From Erythrophleum ivorense (lineage: Eukaryota; Streptophyta; Magnoliopsida; Fabales; Fabaceae), in assembly GCA_026724425.1 (NCBI GenBank), contig JAIUCV010001218.1:1-64000 (forward strand): DNA of 64,000 nt. The letters are read 5' to 3'. The notes beneath the pieces are model-generated. The model was not told the origin of the DNA. It made no database searches and worked only from the letters and a program-made list of their open reading frames with translations. Every line of letters begins with the position of its first letter. Within the stretch, counting starts at the first letter, position 1. The position numbers and the translations under genes were made by a program. Shown here piece by piece: positions 45,261-57,186 of the stretch.

Positions 45261-47568
45261 TGTTAATTTATAATTTCTATATATTTTATTCCCTCTAATT
45301 TAGACGTTTTGATGATAAATTGTGGCTTAATGGATTTAATTAGATGATATTTATTTTATTGGCCATTTTTGTACTCTAGGAATTTATTTACAAAATTATT
45401 GAATTTTAATGCATAAATTTCTTTTAAATAATTTTGTGAATTTTTCTACTTAATGTTCTAATTCTTTTTATGCAGATTACAAGCAAATTAAATCTAAATA
45501 TTGAAAAAGAAAAAAAATATGTGAAAGTAGCTCATACCATACACACACATGCACTCCATTCACATGGGTTCCTTTTGGAATCATTCTCACACTATCACAT
45601 ATTCACACACTCTTTCCATGCATCACACTTCCACGTCACAAGAAGTAGGTCCAAGTTTTCCATTTGCACACTCAAATCACATAGACGAAGGAAGCACGCT
45701 ACTCACATGCATAGCTCATATATCCATTCCATTCCATGTAAACACATACATGGATTTAAGGTCCATGAGAGACACGAAAGGTAGAGCGTGTAAGTTTGGA
45801 TCAAGGTTAGCTCACTCATTCACACATAGCACCATTTCATGCATCAACATACCATCATGCCCAGGCTGCCACCAAATCACTCACATTCCTCATGCACGTG
45901 AAACATGGTTAGTTCATTCTTATCAAAGGCACAAGACACACACATAGCACTTCCACTTTCATTTGGCACTTTCTCATCACACACAAATACCACAAAAGCA
46001 TTACACAACTAAGCACGTTGGTTCTATTTTGAAGAGACACGGGTTCCTCCATATAGCTACATACTAACACGTACAGAGGTAGCTCACTCATCATGCATAT
46101 AGTCTTAGGTTGAAGGGAGAAGGAGATGACGTGGAAGATAAGTAAAAGTTACGTGGAAAAGTCATGAGTTCAAGAAGACATAAGAATAGGAGCTTGAGGA
46201 GGAATTTTGTGCTTGGATATTTAGAGAAGGAAGCTCACGTGGGAATGAATGAAAGAGAGAAGACTCGTGTAGGCTGTAGAATGTGATTAGAATGATTGAA
46301 GAAGTTATGTGGGAAGCACAAGCAGCAAGCAATAAATGAAGCCATAGGACATGTGAGAAACAGAGAGGAAATTTAGGTGATAAATAAAGAAATACACATG
46401 CAAATTCTAATGTGGAAATCACATAGGGTAGCAGTAGAAAAATGGGCTAAGTGAGAACATGAAGGGCACAGGTTTTGAAAAAGGAAAAGAGGGTCAAGGC
46501 AGAGGAGAACATTCAATGGAATTGGAGGCATAACGCATAACGCTACAAAGGAGCTCCCGGACACGAAAACGTGAGAGAATTATTCATTCCCAATTTAAGA
46601 AGCTTCAGGGCTGTGGGTTTCTCCTTTAAATTTCTTCCATCAATCTCCTCAATGGTAACTTAAACTTGCTTTGGTAGCTAGCTAAGGATATGACTTCCAT
46701 GGATGAAGATTTGAGCTCCAAGATGCATCTCCAAATTGGCTAAATTCTCTTCTCTCCATCCTTTAATTTTAGCATTAATTTCTTTGTTTAATTTGACTAG
46801 GTTTAGCTTGTTAAATGGAGAATTTGGTCGCTAAATGTACTAGATTAATTTTCTCTATAATTTTGATTTTAATTTCACATTTGGAGATTTATTTTTATGC
46901 CTAAGTGTTTGTAGAAATTCCAGAATTAATGGCTGTCTAATTTGCTAGTTAATTCCTCTTGTTTTTAGGCTAATTAATGCAATGGTTATTGTATTAAGTG
47001 GTTGGACTTTTGTGTGATTACTGAACTTGAGGAAATACTTAATCTAATTAGTTAATTAGCATCTCTAAGTGGATTGTTCAGCTACTTTAATGAGTATTTA
47101 GGTACTATTTTTGTGTGTGTTTTTATCCCTAACTCAAGTGGCTAATTTTTCATGGTTCCTTATAGTTGCAAATTTCTTAATAATTAGTAATTTGAGTCTT
47201 GGATGGTGATTCAAGAATTTTTATAAAAAATACACTAAGAAGCAAGAATTTAAGTCCAAGTTTTTATGCATTAAAAGGGAGCAAGAATAATTGAATCTTA
47301 GGAAGTCTATTCAAAGGCTAGTGACCACATTTTTCCTAATTGTTGCCATCACTTGGTCTTAAGTTTTTAATTCTTGTTCTTTTCTTTAATCCAACTAGAA
47401 TTTAGTAATTCAAAAACTCCTTAAACATTTATCATTTATTGCCATTAGAAGAATTTTTTCACAAATAATTAGAAGTAAAAACTCCTTGGTAAATGACCTA
47501 GGTTGTACCATTAGCTACAAACCTTTAATCAACCTAGTTTTATTTGAGGTTGCTCGACAAAACTACCA
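45261..47568 (+). mobile_element. Solo LTR, family B (diverged copy)
   Basis: It begins TGTTAATTTATAA and ends AAAACTACCA, between perfect TSDs ATGGA (45256-45260 and 47569-47573). The layout follows family B in plus orientation: the TTTATGCAGATTACAAGCAA block near 45470, the CACGTG-bearing middle (46235) and the terminal CCTAGGTTGTACC...GGTTGCTCGACA. It is the most diverged family B copy here, although it sits in an LTR that is itself not very old. Confidence 0.88.
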
Positions 47569-48998
47569 ATGGAAACGATGGTTCTTGAAAAGGAGCTGAA
47601 ATGAGCCCAAATAGAGAAACTATATGTTAGGGACTAAAATGAAAAGTGAACAAGTGTTATAATTCACTTTTTGACTCTTAAAAGCACGTCCTCCCTTTCC
47701 TCCTTCTCATAATAGATGTTCTAGCTAGTCTAAAACAAAAGTCTAATTAGCCTCAAGTAATGCACAAGAGGGAGGGAAGAAGAAGGAAGAAAACTTGTGA
47801 GTAAGGTGAGAAATTCATGCTTTCTTCTTGCCTTTTTCTATGCCTAGCTTCTTTTCCCCCTTTTCTTCCCTTTTTTTATGGAATATAAGGCTAATTTGGT
47901 TCTATTTTGAGGTCAGCACAATTACAACAAGAGAGCTTTTGAAGGAGAGACTAGAAACAATTGAAAGCTCCTTAAGAAACCAAGCAAATAAGGTACGGTT
48001 CATGCTTTCCTTTTGTTTCTTCTTTGAGGTTCTTCCTTGAGGTATTTTTGGTCAGACCTAGCTTCCATAGAGGGAGATGAATTATAACCTTAGCAAGAAA
48101 GAAACAAATGTTTGGGAGTGTGAGAAGTAAGATTGGTCCATTGGAATCAAAAAGAGAATCAAGAAAACCAAGTTGGTGTAACTTAGGGGTTTTGAGAGAA
48201 ATGTGAAATATAATTTTTCCTAGGGGTAATGAGGCTTATGTAAGACATGGTACGAGTCCCTTAAACCTCTAGGAAGTTGCATATGAGCCATTCCCTTCAA
48301 GAAAACTTGCAAAACTCCATGGGCTCAACAATATGCATGTCTCTCGACCAAGGAGGTTTGACGCACCTAGGGAGAGTTTTAATTTCTTCTAAGGCTAGAA
48401 AGGCATTAAATATGAGTAAGAAACATCAAAGGAAGCATTGGTATAAATTTAGGAAGCATAGTTTGTGAGATAGAAATTTAGAATCCATAATGAGACATAA
48501 AGAAGCAACTTATAGCTAGGCTTCATAAAATGAATTTATGATGACTCCAAGGAGTCTAAATGGAGTCAAGAGACTTAGATTGAATGAAAAATGGGAGCCA
48601 AGATTACAAATTTAAGGGTTGCTTCATTAGGTCTTGTATGGAAGCATAATGGGGCCATATGAGAGAACAAACATGCATAGAGTTACTATGAAGCTAGAAT
48701 TGATTCCAAGGCTTGATTTGTGTCTCATTTAATGTGTCTAGGCCAAAAGAAACAAGAAAATCCCCATTGTGTGTGCTTGGCAGAGAGAGAGAGAGCAAGA
48801 GAAGGATAAAGGGAAAGTTTGTGATTTTGTCTCAAAGTAGCTCTTTAACCTTTTTCACATGCATTGCTTAGGTATTTACTTGTCTTTGAATGCTTGTGCA
48901 TGTGTTTAAACTATAAGAAATGTTTCTAGCCATTGTTTACATGCTATGGTATCGTTATATTTCCTAAAATGTGTTTATGTATGCAAAGTGGATTGAAT

Positions 48999-49185
48999 AG
49001 GTAAGGTTAAGCCAAAAGTCCCTTAGTATAGGTGAGAATGAGCCAAAAGTCCCTAGGATTGGGTGAGACAAAGCTAAAAGTCTCAAAAAGTGTGAGGCTA
49101 AGTCAAAGTCCCTTGAAAGTGGGTGAGACAAATCCAAAAATCTCAAAGAAAATGGGTGAGACTAGACCAATGCCCTTAAAAGCCT
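48999..49185 (+). repeat. LTR minisatellite, about six units
   Basis: This array is the 3' LTR counterpart of 32151-32335, with the same unit order and GGTGAGACAAAGCTAAAAGTCTC-type units. Confidence 0.8.
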
Positions 49186-50591
49186 ATGTATGATATGTAT
49201 GAGCTTTTATGACAAGAAAAATGCTTTATGTATATTCACTAGTAGCTTAAATACCATGCATGCATTCTTTGACATATATATGCATTTATTATCTATGTTT
49301 GAAAGGGTAAAGAGCTATTAGAATTCTTGGAATCTCACTCTTCTCCCACATAGGCCTAATTATGTCTAGGTCAGTCAAGTGGACCAAGAAGTGGAGGCCA
49401 ACCACCTTGAAGGGCAAGACTTTGACAATGAAGTAGAGAAATAAGCTTTTTAATAGCATTTTGATGTCAAAATGTGTAATCATATGATGTATATATAAGG
49501 TAGACCCTTGAACATATGTAACAACATGTATTTTATGATGAATGAAAGGATTATGGAGTCATATGTGCTAGTATGTATGTTTTTGACGTCAAAAGGCCTA
49601 GATGTGTTTATGAGTCCTTGTATGTCTATGCATGTCAGGAAGTGATTTTGAGATGCATGGTGATTTGGACCACTTGGAAAGCTTATATAGGTTGTGTTTA
49701 TGCTTTTGGATATGCCCAAAGGGTTATGGAATGAGTTTAGGACCATTTGGTGCCTAATTGACCCATTTATGATTCTAAAAATGACCAAAACTTGAGCTAA
49801 ACTACAAACTAACCAAATGGATGAATTTTCCCATAAAATTTAATATGAATATAGGTCTCATCTAGGGCTTTTCATAGAATTAAAGACCACTCAATTTGGA
49901 GTTCTAGAGAATTTATTATGATTTTTCAAAGTTAGAAAAAATTTTGTAGAAATGGTAATAACACTATTTATATAGTCAGTTTTTTTGTCTATGTCATCTA
50001 AGGAAAAAATGATATCCAATGCTCATGATATTTTATAAGCATAAACTAGACATGATAAAATTTTTGTACCACTTGAGAGCACCCCAATTGGAGGTTTGTA
50101 GAGGAAGACCCAGATTTTTTAATTTGCATGATAGTACCAGTAATGAGCTCGACCTTTGGTAGTGTTCTATCAATTTTTGTAGGCTAAATGCCATTTTCTT
50201 GATCTAGATTTATTTTTATTGCTAGTAGACATCTAGAGATTTTCTAAAATGGTATGGTTTGCTTGATTTTGATTTTTCTAGAATTAGTTATGAATTTTCA
50301 AATTTCATGTCAAAAACCTATACTAGAAAATTAAGAGCCATTTTTGGTTTTTGGTGCTCCTTGGTTTCCAAACCCAAGATAGATGAGCTAAAATGTGTTG
50401 TTTCTTGTTTGATTAGGTATGATTTGGATGAAAATGCTTTGAAAAAAATTTAAATGACTCATGTAAGTAAAATTGAACAATCTCGGTATCCATATGCTAA
50501 ATTTTGGGTGGTTAAATATGCAAACCCGTCTTGAATGAGTATGTAATGCTTGAATAGTATGGCATGGGGTGTATAAACTTATGGCATTACA

Positions 50592-50661
50592 TAACCAACT
50601 TAGAGAAAAGAGTGGAAAGAGTTTATGCAAAACTTGTCTTCGCATAAAAGGAAAGAGATAT
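50592..50661. other. Short spacer between two elements
   Basis: Seventy bases of pre-existing sequence hold the right copy of TAACCAACT (50592-50600) and the left TSD GATAT (50657-50661) of the next element. It continues at 61087 once that element is removed. Confidence 0.8.
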
Positions 50662-53600
50662 TGATAACTCAATTCTTTATATTTTTACCCATTAATTTTG
50701 GACTTCTTATTCGTGAATGAATGATATTTTGAGTTTTAGTAGATGTTATTTAGTTTAGGAAATAAATTCTCATCTTTGGAATTTTATTGAATAAATTGAG
50801 TATTTTAATGATTTAATTTGTAGACAAAAATTTTATTTCATGAGTTTTGATTTTGATTTTGATTTTTAGGGAATTATAAGAGAAGGAATGTGCAGCACAT
50901 GATTCATACATCTTAAAAGAGCACGTGAAGAGAGGAGGAGAAGTAGGGTGCATGTGATTTAGTCTCGAGTCCCACCATAATAATACACTCACCTGATAAC
51001 ACACTTCCACGTAGCTCTCACCATTTCCAGCAGCCACTCACTCACAAACCCATACTAAGATGCATGTCACTAACATGTAACTCCAGGTGTTTTCCATTCA
51101 CCCATGTTATAGCACATTTACACAAGAAGCAACATTAGGAAACACACACTTTCACTCACTAATTACTCGAGCACACCACCACTCATGAGTTCACACTCAA
51201 GGGGGAAGCTTCACGTCATTCACGTGGCATAAACACATAAGGCAGATGGTAACGCAGAAATAGAAGGAGGTTTGCATGGCTGGGAGCATCGCATAAAGCC
51301 ACAGGCTGCAGCAGAGAAATGAGTAATGATGCATGTATACAGGTTTATGAGCAGAATAGAGAAGACACATAAATAGCAACAAGGCATGAGTTTTCTCTCG
51401 AGTCTCATGCATACATCTAGCTCACACTCTGATCCACATAGCTCTCAAACCGCACAAACAAGCATGCGAGGCAGTAGAAAGGAATTCACATGGGAATTAA
51501 AAGAAATGCACATGCATGGGTTTGACATGGAATGAGAAGCATAAGTTTTTAGAGTGAGCTACTGAAGAAATGCACATTAAAGGAAATGCAACACAAAGGC
51601 TTAGGTTAGTGTGAGCTGCTAAAGCACGTGTAAGAGCAAATGGAAGGCTTGTGATTCATTTAGTAAGAAGGAGCTATGGGTTTTTCTTTTATGAAAAGGT
51701 AGAATGTCATAAGGGGGCATCCAAACCATTCATTCATGCATCTAATCATCTCATCCATCCATGATCTAGCTAAGCACGTGAAAAATAGATGAAGCATGTA
51801 AGGGTGGATTATTACACTCGGGCAAAGGCATATTTCATTCCATCGTCAATCTAAGGACTATGCCACACACCACTCCATTCACTCCATCCACACCGTAGCC
51901 ATTCCATCATCCATTCTCCACCATTCTTCCACCTCTATGAAACATTAATTCTCTATCTTGTGGCTAGCTAGGAGAAAGGCTCTTAGAGAATCTTGAATCC
52001 ATGGAATTGAAAGGATTTTGGGCTAAGATTCTCATCTTAATTTCTCTCTTTCTACCTTAATTTTTTTTTTTGAACTTGCTTGGTTAAGCATGTAATTGAT
52101 TGAAATTAATATAGATTATAATTGATGGTTGGTTAGACATTGATTAGGAGAACTTTGAATGATTAATTGAATGAATTAAGTGTTGGATTTTCAATTTCCT
52201 AAAATTATCCATGTATGCAGTCAAGGTATTTGATGAAATGCATGTAAGAGATTGAGTTCTTGAATATCTAATTTGAGGATTCTTTAGAGTTTAATTGGTT
52301 AATTAAACATCCTAAGGTAAAAATTTAGAGGCTAATTGATTGATTAATCACTCATCTAAGTGTTCAAAGATTTTAATCACAAGAATTAGTAATTTAATAG
52401 GAGTTGAGATCTCAATTAACATTAAATTGCTAATTTCTTGAATCTTGAGTGGTAATTCAAGATCCCTTGCTAATGAACACATGACGGGTCTGTCGCGCAA
52501 CTCTTAAAATAAAACTAGGTTGGATTAATATATAGCTAGTAGTGCAACCTAGGTCATCTCCCTTGGAAATGGAGTTCAATGTTTAATTGGGCTTTCTAAG
52601 TGTTAAAAGGGGATTTTTGATCTAATTGAACTACCTAAAATGAAATTGAAAAAAAATGACTAACTACCTAATTGTATGAGTTATGAGGTGAATGATGGGC
52701 TTGTGACTAGCTTTGGATTTGTCCCTTAGTATCTACTATCCTTATCCTAATTCAATTGTGATTAATTCTGGCCTAAGAGTCCCTAATTGTGTTCATGGCA
52801 AATGTATCTTGAGTTACCACACAAGAATCAAGAGATTAACAATCTAATGTTGAATTGAAACTCAATCTCGTATCAAATTATCAATTCTTGTCTTTAAGAT
52901 CAATGAACACTCAATTTTCTTGATTAATCAATTAATTAGCCTCTGATTCATCATCCTAAGATGTTAATTTTACTAACTAAACACCAAGGAATTCTCAAAT
53001 CAAATAATCAAGCATATAATCTCACTCATGCATTTCATCGAACACCTTCATGGCATACATGGGAAATTAGAGAAAAATACAAAATTCAATATTCAATCCA
53101 ATTAATTAATCAACAAAAAGGTTTCCTAATTAGTGTCTAACTAGCCACTAATTACAATTACAAAAATTTTCCATCAAATACAACTTAACTAAGATAATAC
53201 ATGAAAGAGAAAAAGTGTAGGAAATTAAGAAAATCTTAGCCAAAAATTCTGATTGTAATCTATGGATTCAAGCTTCCACCAAGGATCTTCCTCCTAGCTA
53301 GCCACAAGGGAAATTAGAGCTTCATTTGAGTGGAGATAGAATGGGGATGGAGGATGGATGAGAAAATGGTGTGAAGAGGATGGTTTCTGGATGAAGGATG
53401 GAGTGAATGATGATGGGATGAATTTTCCATGAATGCGCATCTGGATGATGTTCTTTTATTCCCTCTGCTCAAATAATAATCCACTCACATGTTTCATTTA
53501 ATCATTCACGTGCTCAACCCCCTATTCCAATTGCCCGTAGATTTTTTTTTCTTTGCAAGAATAAATGTGGGTCCTATTTTAATTCCTCTTCTTTTGTCTG

Positions 53601-55173
53601 CCTGCATGTTCACATAATTTAGCTCACCTTATTTTTCTGTTACTTCTTCCATTTCCATTCCTGCTACCTGTAGCTTTTGTGTTTTCTTCCTCTTCACACA
53701 TTAAAACTATAGCTTTGCCTCCTTCGTGCAACTAATTTCTTCATTTAGCTCATGCTTCATTCATTCGTAGCCTCCACACTTTTGTTCTTTTCTCAGCTCG
53801 TTCTATTTGCATTTTTCTCACTATTGGCTCCCCTTATGATTTTTCTCTTTTTTCTCATTCAACTCCAGTGTGAAAACCTTCCTCTCTTCTCATTCCACAT
53901 ACAATTCTGCATTCGAGTGTGTGTTTGAGTTGGAGTTCTCCCCAGCCTGTAGATCCTTTTCCTCTCTAGCCTTCATGCGTGATTGTGTATATGTACATAC
54001 TCCATTCACGTGGTTTCTAATGCGTCAGAACCAAGCTCCCTTCATGTGGTTCTCTGTTTACGTGTTTTGTGTTTCTTCTGCTCATGCTCTGCTTAGCTGC
54101 TGGTCTTGTGTGCTCAACGTGATTGTTGCTCCTTGCTTCTCACCAAAACGTTCTTCTTTTCAAGCTCAAGTGTATAGCTTCTTCATGCATTCTGCTCTAC
54201 GTAAACTCATCTTCTTCCTCACTTCTTTCTCTTCTGCACAAAATCGTGGCTTCTCTTCCTTTTCAAACTAGAACCCACTCAACCCATAGCTGGTCCTTCT
54301 TTCATTATGCAGCTTTTCCACATAGCTTCTGCATGTTCTCCATGTGAACATGCTTTGTATCTTAGCTTCATGCAACTCCTTAGCTAGAACCCATGGCTAG
54401 CTCTTTGTTTGTGCTTCTATTTTATCCCACGTGGTCTCCTTTTTCTAGCTTCCTTTCTTGTGAACCCGTAGGTTTGTGTTGGTGTTAGTGTGTGAAACTT
54501 CAAGTGGTTGTAGTTGCTAAGTGAATGTCCATGTAAGCTTCATGGAAGAATGTGGGTCTCCAGCTTCATCTCATGCATATATATTTTTTCTTTTCAATAT
54601 TCAGATTTTATTTGCCCATAATCTGCACAAAATGATAAACAAAATTAAGTGGAAAAGATTTTACAAAATTCATTACAAAATTTATGCATTAAAATTCTAA
54701 AATCTTGTAAATAATTTCCTTGAGTGCACAAATGGCTACTAATATCAAAATTTACCTAATTAAACTCCTCAAGCTATATTTGCTCATTAAAATGCTTAAG
54801 TTAGGAGAATTAAAACATATAAAAATCATGCTTATCAACATAATTAGGGACTATTAAACTAAAATCAATTACAATTGGATCAGGATAAGGATAGTGAATA
54901 TCAAAGGATGAATCTAAAACTAGTCACAAGTTTATCATTCAACCTTTAGTTCTTGCAATTAAGTAGCAATTAGGAATTTTACTTCAATTTCATTTTAATT
55001 AGTTTAATAGATCCAAAATCCCCTTAAATTAGGTAGTTCTAGGATCCTTTAATACTTAGAAAACCCAATTAAACATTGAATTTTATTTCCAAAGAAGATG
55101 ACCTTGGTTGTACTACTAGTTATATATTTTTCAACCTATTTTTATTTTGGAGGTTGCGCGACATGAACTCTCA
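50662..55173 (+). mobile_element. 5' LTR of the family B element, interrupted
   Basis: TGATAACTC to GAACTCTCA; 2,151 bp after removing the nested LTR at 52482-54837 and one TSD. It contains four CACGTG motifs (50922, 51221, 51624 and 51775). The end is fixed by the primer site six bases downstream. Confidence 0.92.
52482..54837 (-). mobile_element. Solo LTR, family B, nested in inverted orientation in the 5' LTR
   Basis: On the plus strand it begins TGACGGGTCTGTCG and ends CATGCTTATCA. The TSDs are ACACA (52477-52481) and ACATA (54838-54842), one transition apart. The undisturbed 3' LTR reads GAACACAATTAGGG at the matching site (60743-60756), confirming the insertion point to the base. Orientation is opposite to the host LTR. 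CACGTG occurs at 54007 and 54428. Confidence 0.93.
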
Positions 55174-55178
55174 AAATT

Positions 55179-55191
55179 TGGCGCCGTTGCC
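55179..55191 (+). other. Primer binding site, tRNA-Asp type as in Athila/Tat elements
   Basis: TGGCGCCGTTGCC lies five bases after the LTR end. Athila and related gypsy elements use TGGCGCCGTTGCCGGGGA; the final GGGGA is not kept here (CAAGA follows). It is distinct from the Met-tRNA sites of the other elements in the window. Confidence 0.85.
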
Positions 55192-55711
55192 CAAGAATTG
55201 GATTCTCAATTATTTGAAAAAGTTTTCTAAGTGTTTTTACTCTATTTTAGCTTTATTTTTGTTTAGTTTTTGCTCTGTTTTGAACTTGAATTTTGGACAT
55301 TTCAGTTGCTTGAATCAACTATCCTACTTGCTAGAATTTTTGTTTGATGTGCCCAGAAAATTCTCAAACTTTGTTTTCCAAGGTTTTTGGGTGTTTCAAG
55401 CAAAAGTAATAGTTGAACTATTAGGTGCATTATTTGTTGGCCAAATTTCAACGTTTATGGCACTTTTTCTAATTCTTTAGTATTTTCTCGAATTTTTTAG
55501 GAATTTTTCAACTTTTCTACATTTAATTTATTTAATTTTTGTGAGTTCATTTTGTGTGATTAACTTTTGTTTTGGAGTATTTTTTATTCTTAGGTAGTTG
55601 CTAGCTTCATTTGAATTTTATTTTCTTGATTTAGAATTAATTTTAGTTGCAGTTTGCTAGTAATTTTTCTTGTGCTGAAATTAATTGTGCTTCTTATTTT
55701 CTTTGCTATAA

Positions 55712-57186
55712 ATGGATCCATATTACATGGCTAATCAAGGTGTTTATGATTCTTGTGCAAATGATAGGATTGTACGAAAGATGGATGAAATTATATCAAT
55801 GCTTCATGGCCTTCTTGAGTGACAAAGACAAGTACAACAAGTCCAACAACCATGCTACCAACCTTACCACCATCCATATGAAGTCTACCCCAGTTACATG
55901 GAGCCATACCACAATTACAATGTGTAAGAGCCAAAGTATCATAATTATAACTATCATGAGGAATACATGCAACAAGAGCCTAATTGGTAACCAAGTTGGG
56001 AAGAGAGGATGATGCAGCAACTAGAAGCTTATAATCTTCAACTCCAACGAGAAAATGAATGGTTGTATCTTCAAAATCAACAAATGATTGACAACCTCAT
56101 GAAGGATTTGGGAGTTCAAATGAATCAACAGACTTCAAGTGCTACTGAATTGAATGAGGAACAATTTAGAAGAGAATGTTTAATGGAGGAAGAGTCTTAT
56201 TTATTGGGTAATATACTTCCATATTCTAATACTTTGCAATTTGTAAGAACTAATTCTAGTATACATGATAGCATAATAAATACCAATACACATGATAATG
56301 TTGATTCTGAATTGCATAAGGATGATGTAGATAAAGAAATTATTGTTGAATCTTCTGATTTGATTAATTGTGGTAATTCATTGAGCAAAAATGATGCAAT
56401 TGTTGATGTTCATGAGCCTTTGTGTACTGATGCACTTGGTATTTCTACTCCTGCTGTGACCATAAAGATGAATTCATTTTTGAGCCAATTGGTGACAATT
56501 CTTATTGAGTTTAGGGTATTAGATAAGTGTGGGGGTGACTTGACGTGTAATGACATGACTAATAAAATAGTGGATGTAGCATGTAATGATGATATAGATG
56601 ATACAATTGTTGAACAGCTTGTTGTTGATGATTTAGACTCTAATTTGAAATGCTTATGTTATGATTTACATACATGTCTTGTATTTATTGAGATTGATGA
56701 GTTTCTGAAGTCTGATAAGTCTGTTAAATCCATGAATTCCTTTATTTGCACTGAAATTGTTAATGAGATTGATTCTATTGATCATACTAGTGTTGACATT
56801 GATGAGAGCATGCATAGAGATATTGCTGATATTGAAAATCCTATTAATCCTTGTGCTGTTGTTGATATTAGTGGGAGACTAGATTTTGTTGTTAATCATT
56901 GTATAGATTTTCTGAGCCTACTGATGTCTTTTTGGTTAGGAAAGATACTGTTTCTTTTGCTGAGAGTCCTAAAAAAATTCCTAAAGTTGTTGAGCTAGTT
57001 CCCAACAATCAACAAACTCCCCCAGCTAAGAAGAAGCAACTGCCAGATACCTTGAAGGACTTAAACCTAAAAGATTGTGAGAAGTTGCAATTTAATTCTT
57101 TTGTAGATGCTGTGACTCTTACTAATGAGAGTCTGATTGATTTCATTGGCTTAGATAGATATTTAGAGTCAAAAGTTTTAATTTGA
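55712..57186 (+). pseudogene. Single ORF of the family B element, function unknown
   Basis: ATG at 55712 opens MDPYYMANQGVYDS, followed by DRIVRKMDEIISMLHGLLE, a Gln/Tyr/Pro-rich stretch and, from 56009, a likely coiled coil (MMQQLEAYNLQLQRENEWLY). A long acidic, Asp/Ile-rich middle continues to about 56890. In-frame stops occur at 55820 (TGA), 55925 and 55988 (TAA), probably former Arg and Gln codons, and a frameshift near 56900 moves the frame to the ORF ending 57186 (VELVPNNQQTPPAKKKQ). I see no zinc knuckle, protease or polymerase motif. Its position after the primer site suggests a gag-like role, but that is inference; I do not recognise the family. Confidence 0.7.

Larger units (their letters stand above)
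30296..50591 (+). mobile_element. Tekay-like Ty3/gypsy element with both LTRs, split by three other insertions
   Basis: It starts TGTAACACCTGG and ends TGGCATTACA. The flanks are identical 9-bp direct repeats TAACCAACT (30287-30295 and 50592-50600). The order is 5' LTR, primer site, short gag, protease, RT-RNase H, integrase with chromodomain-like tail, polypurine tract and 3' LTR. Taking out the Ogre/Tat-like LTR (37025-44100) and the family B LTR (45261-47568), with one TSD copy each, leaves about 10.9 kb. That is a normal size for Tekay/Del elements with 3.4-kb LTRs. In a 128-bp stretch compared by eye (31435 versus 48277) the two LTRs differ at roughly one position in eight, so the insertion is not recent. 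Confidence 0.93.
44821..50591 (+). mobile_element. 3' LTR of the 30296-50591 element (family A), interrupted
   Basis: It begins TGTAACATCTGG and ends GGCATTACA. Minus the insertion at 45261-47568 it is 3,458 bp, matching the 5' LTR. The sequence resumes at 47569 exactly where the 5' LTR continues (ATGGAAA...GGTTCT). It contains the minisatellite at 48999-49185. Confidence 0.92.
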
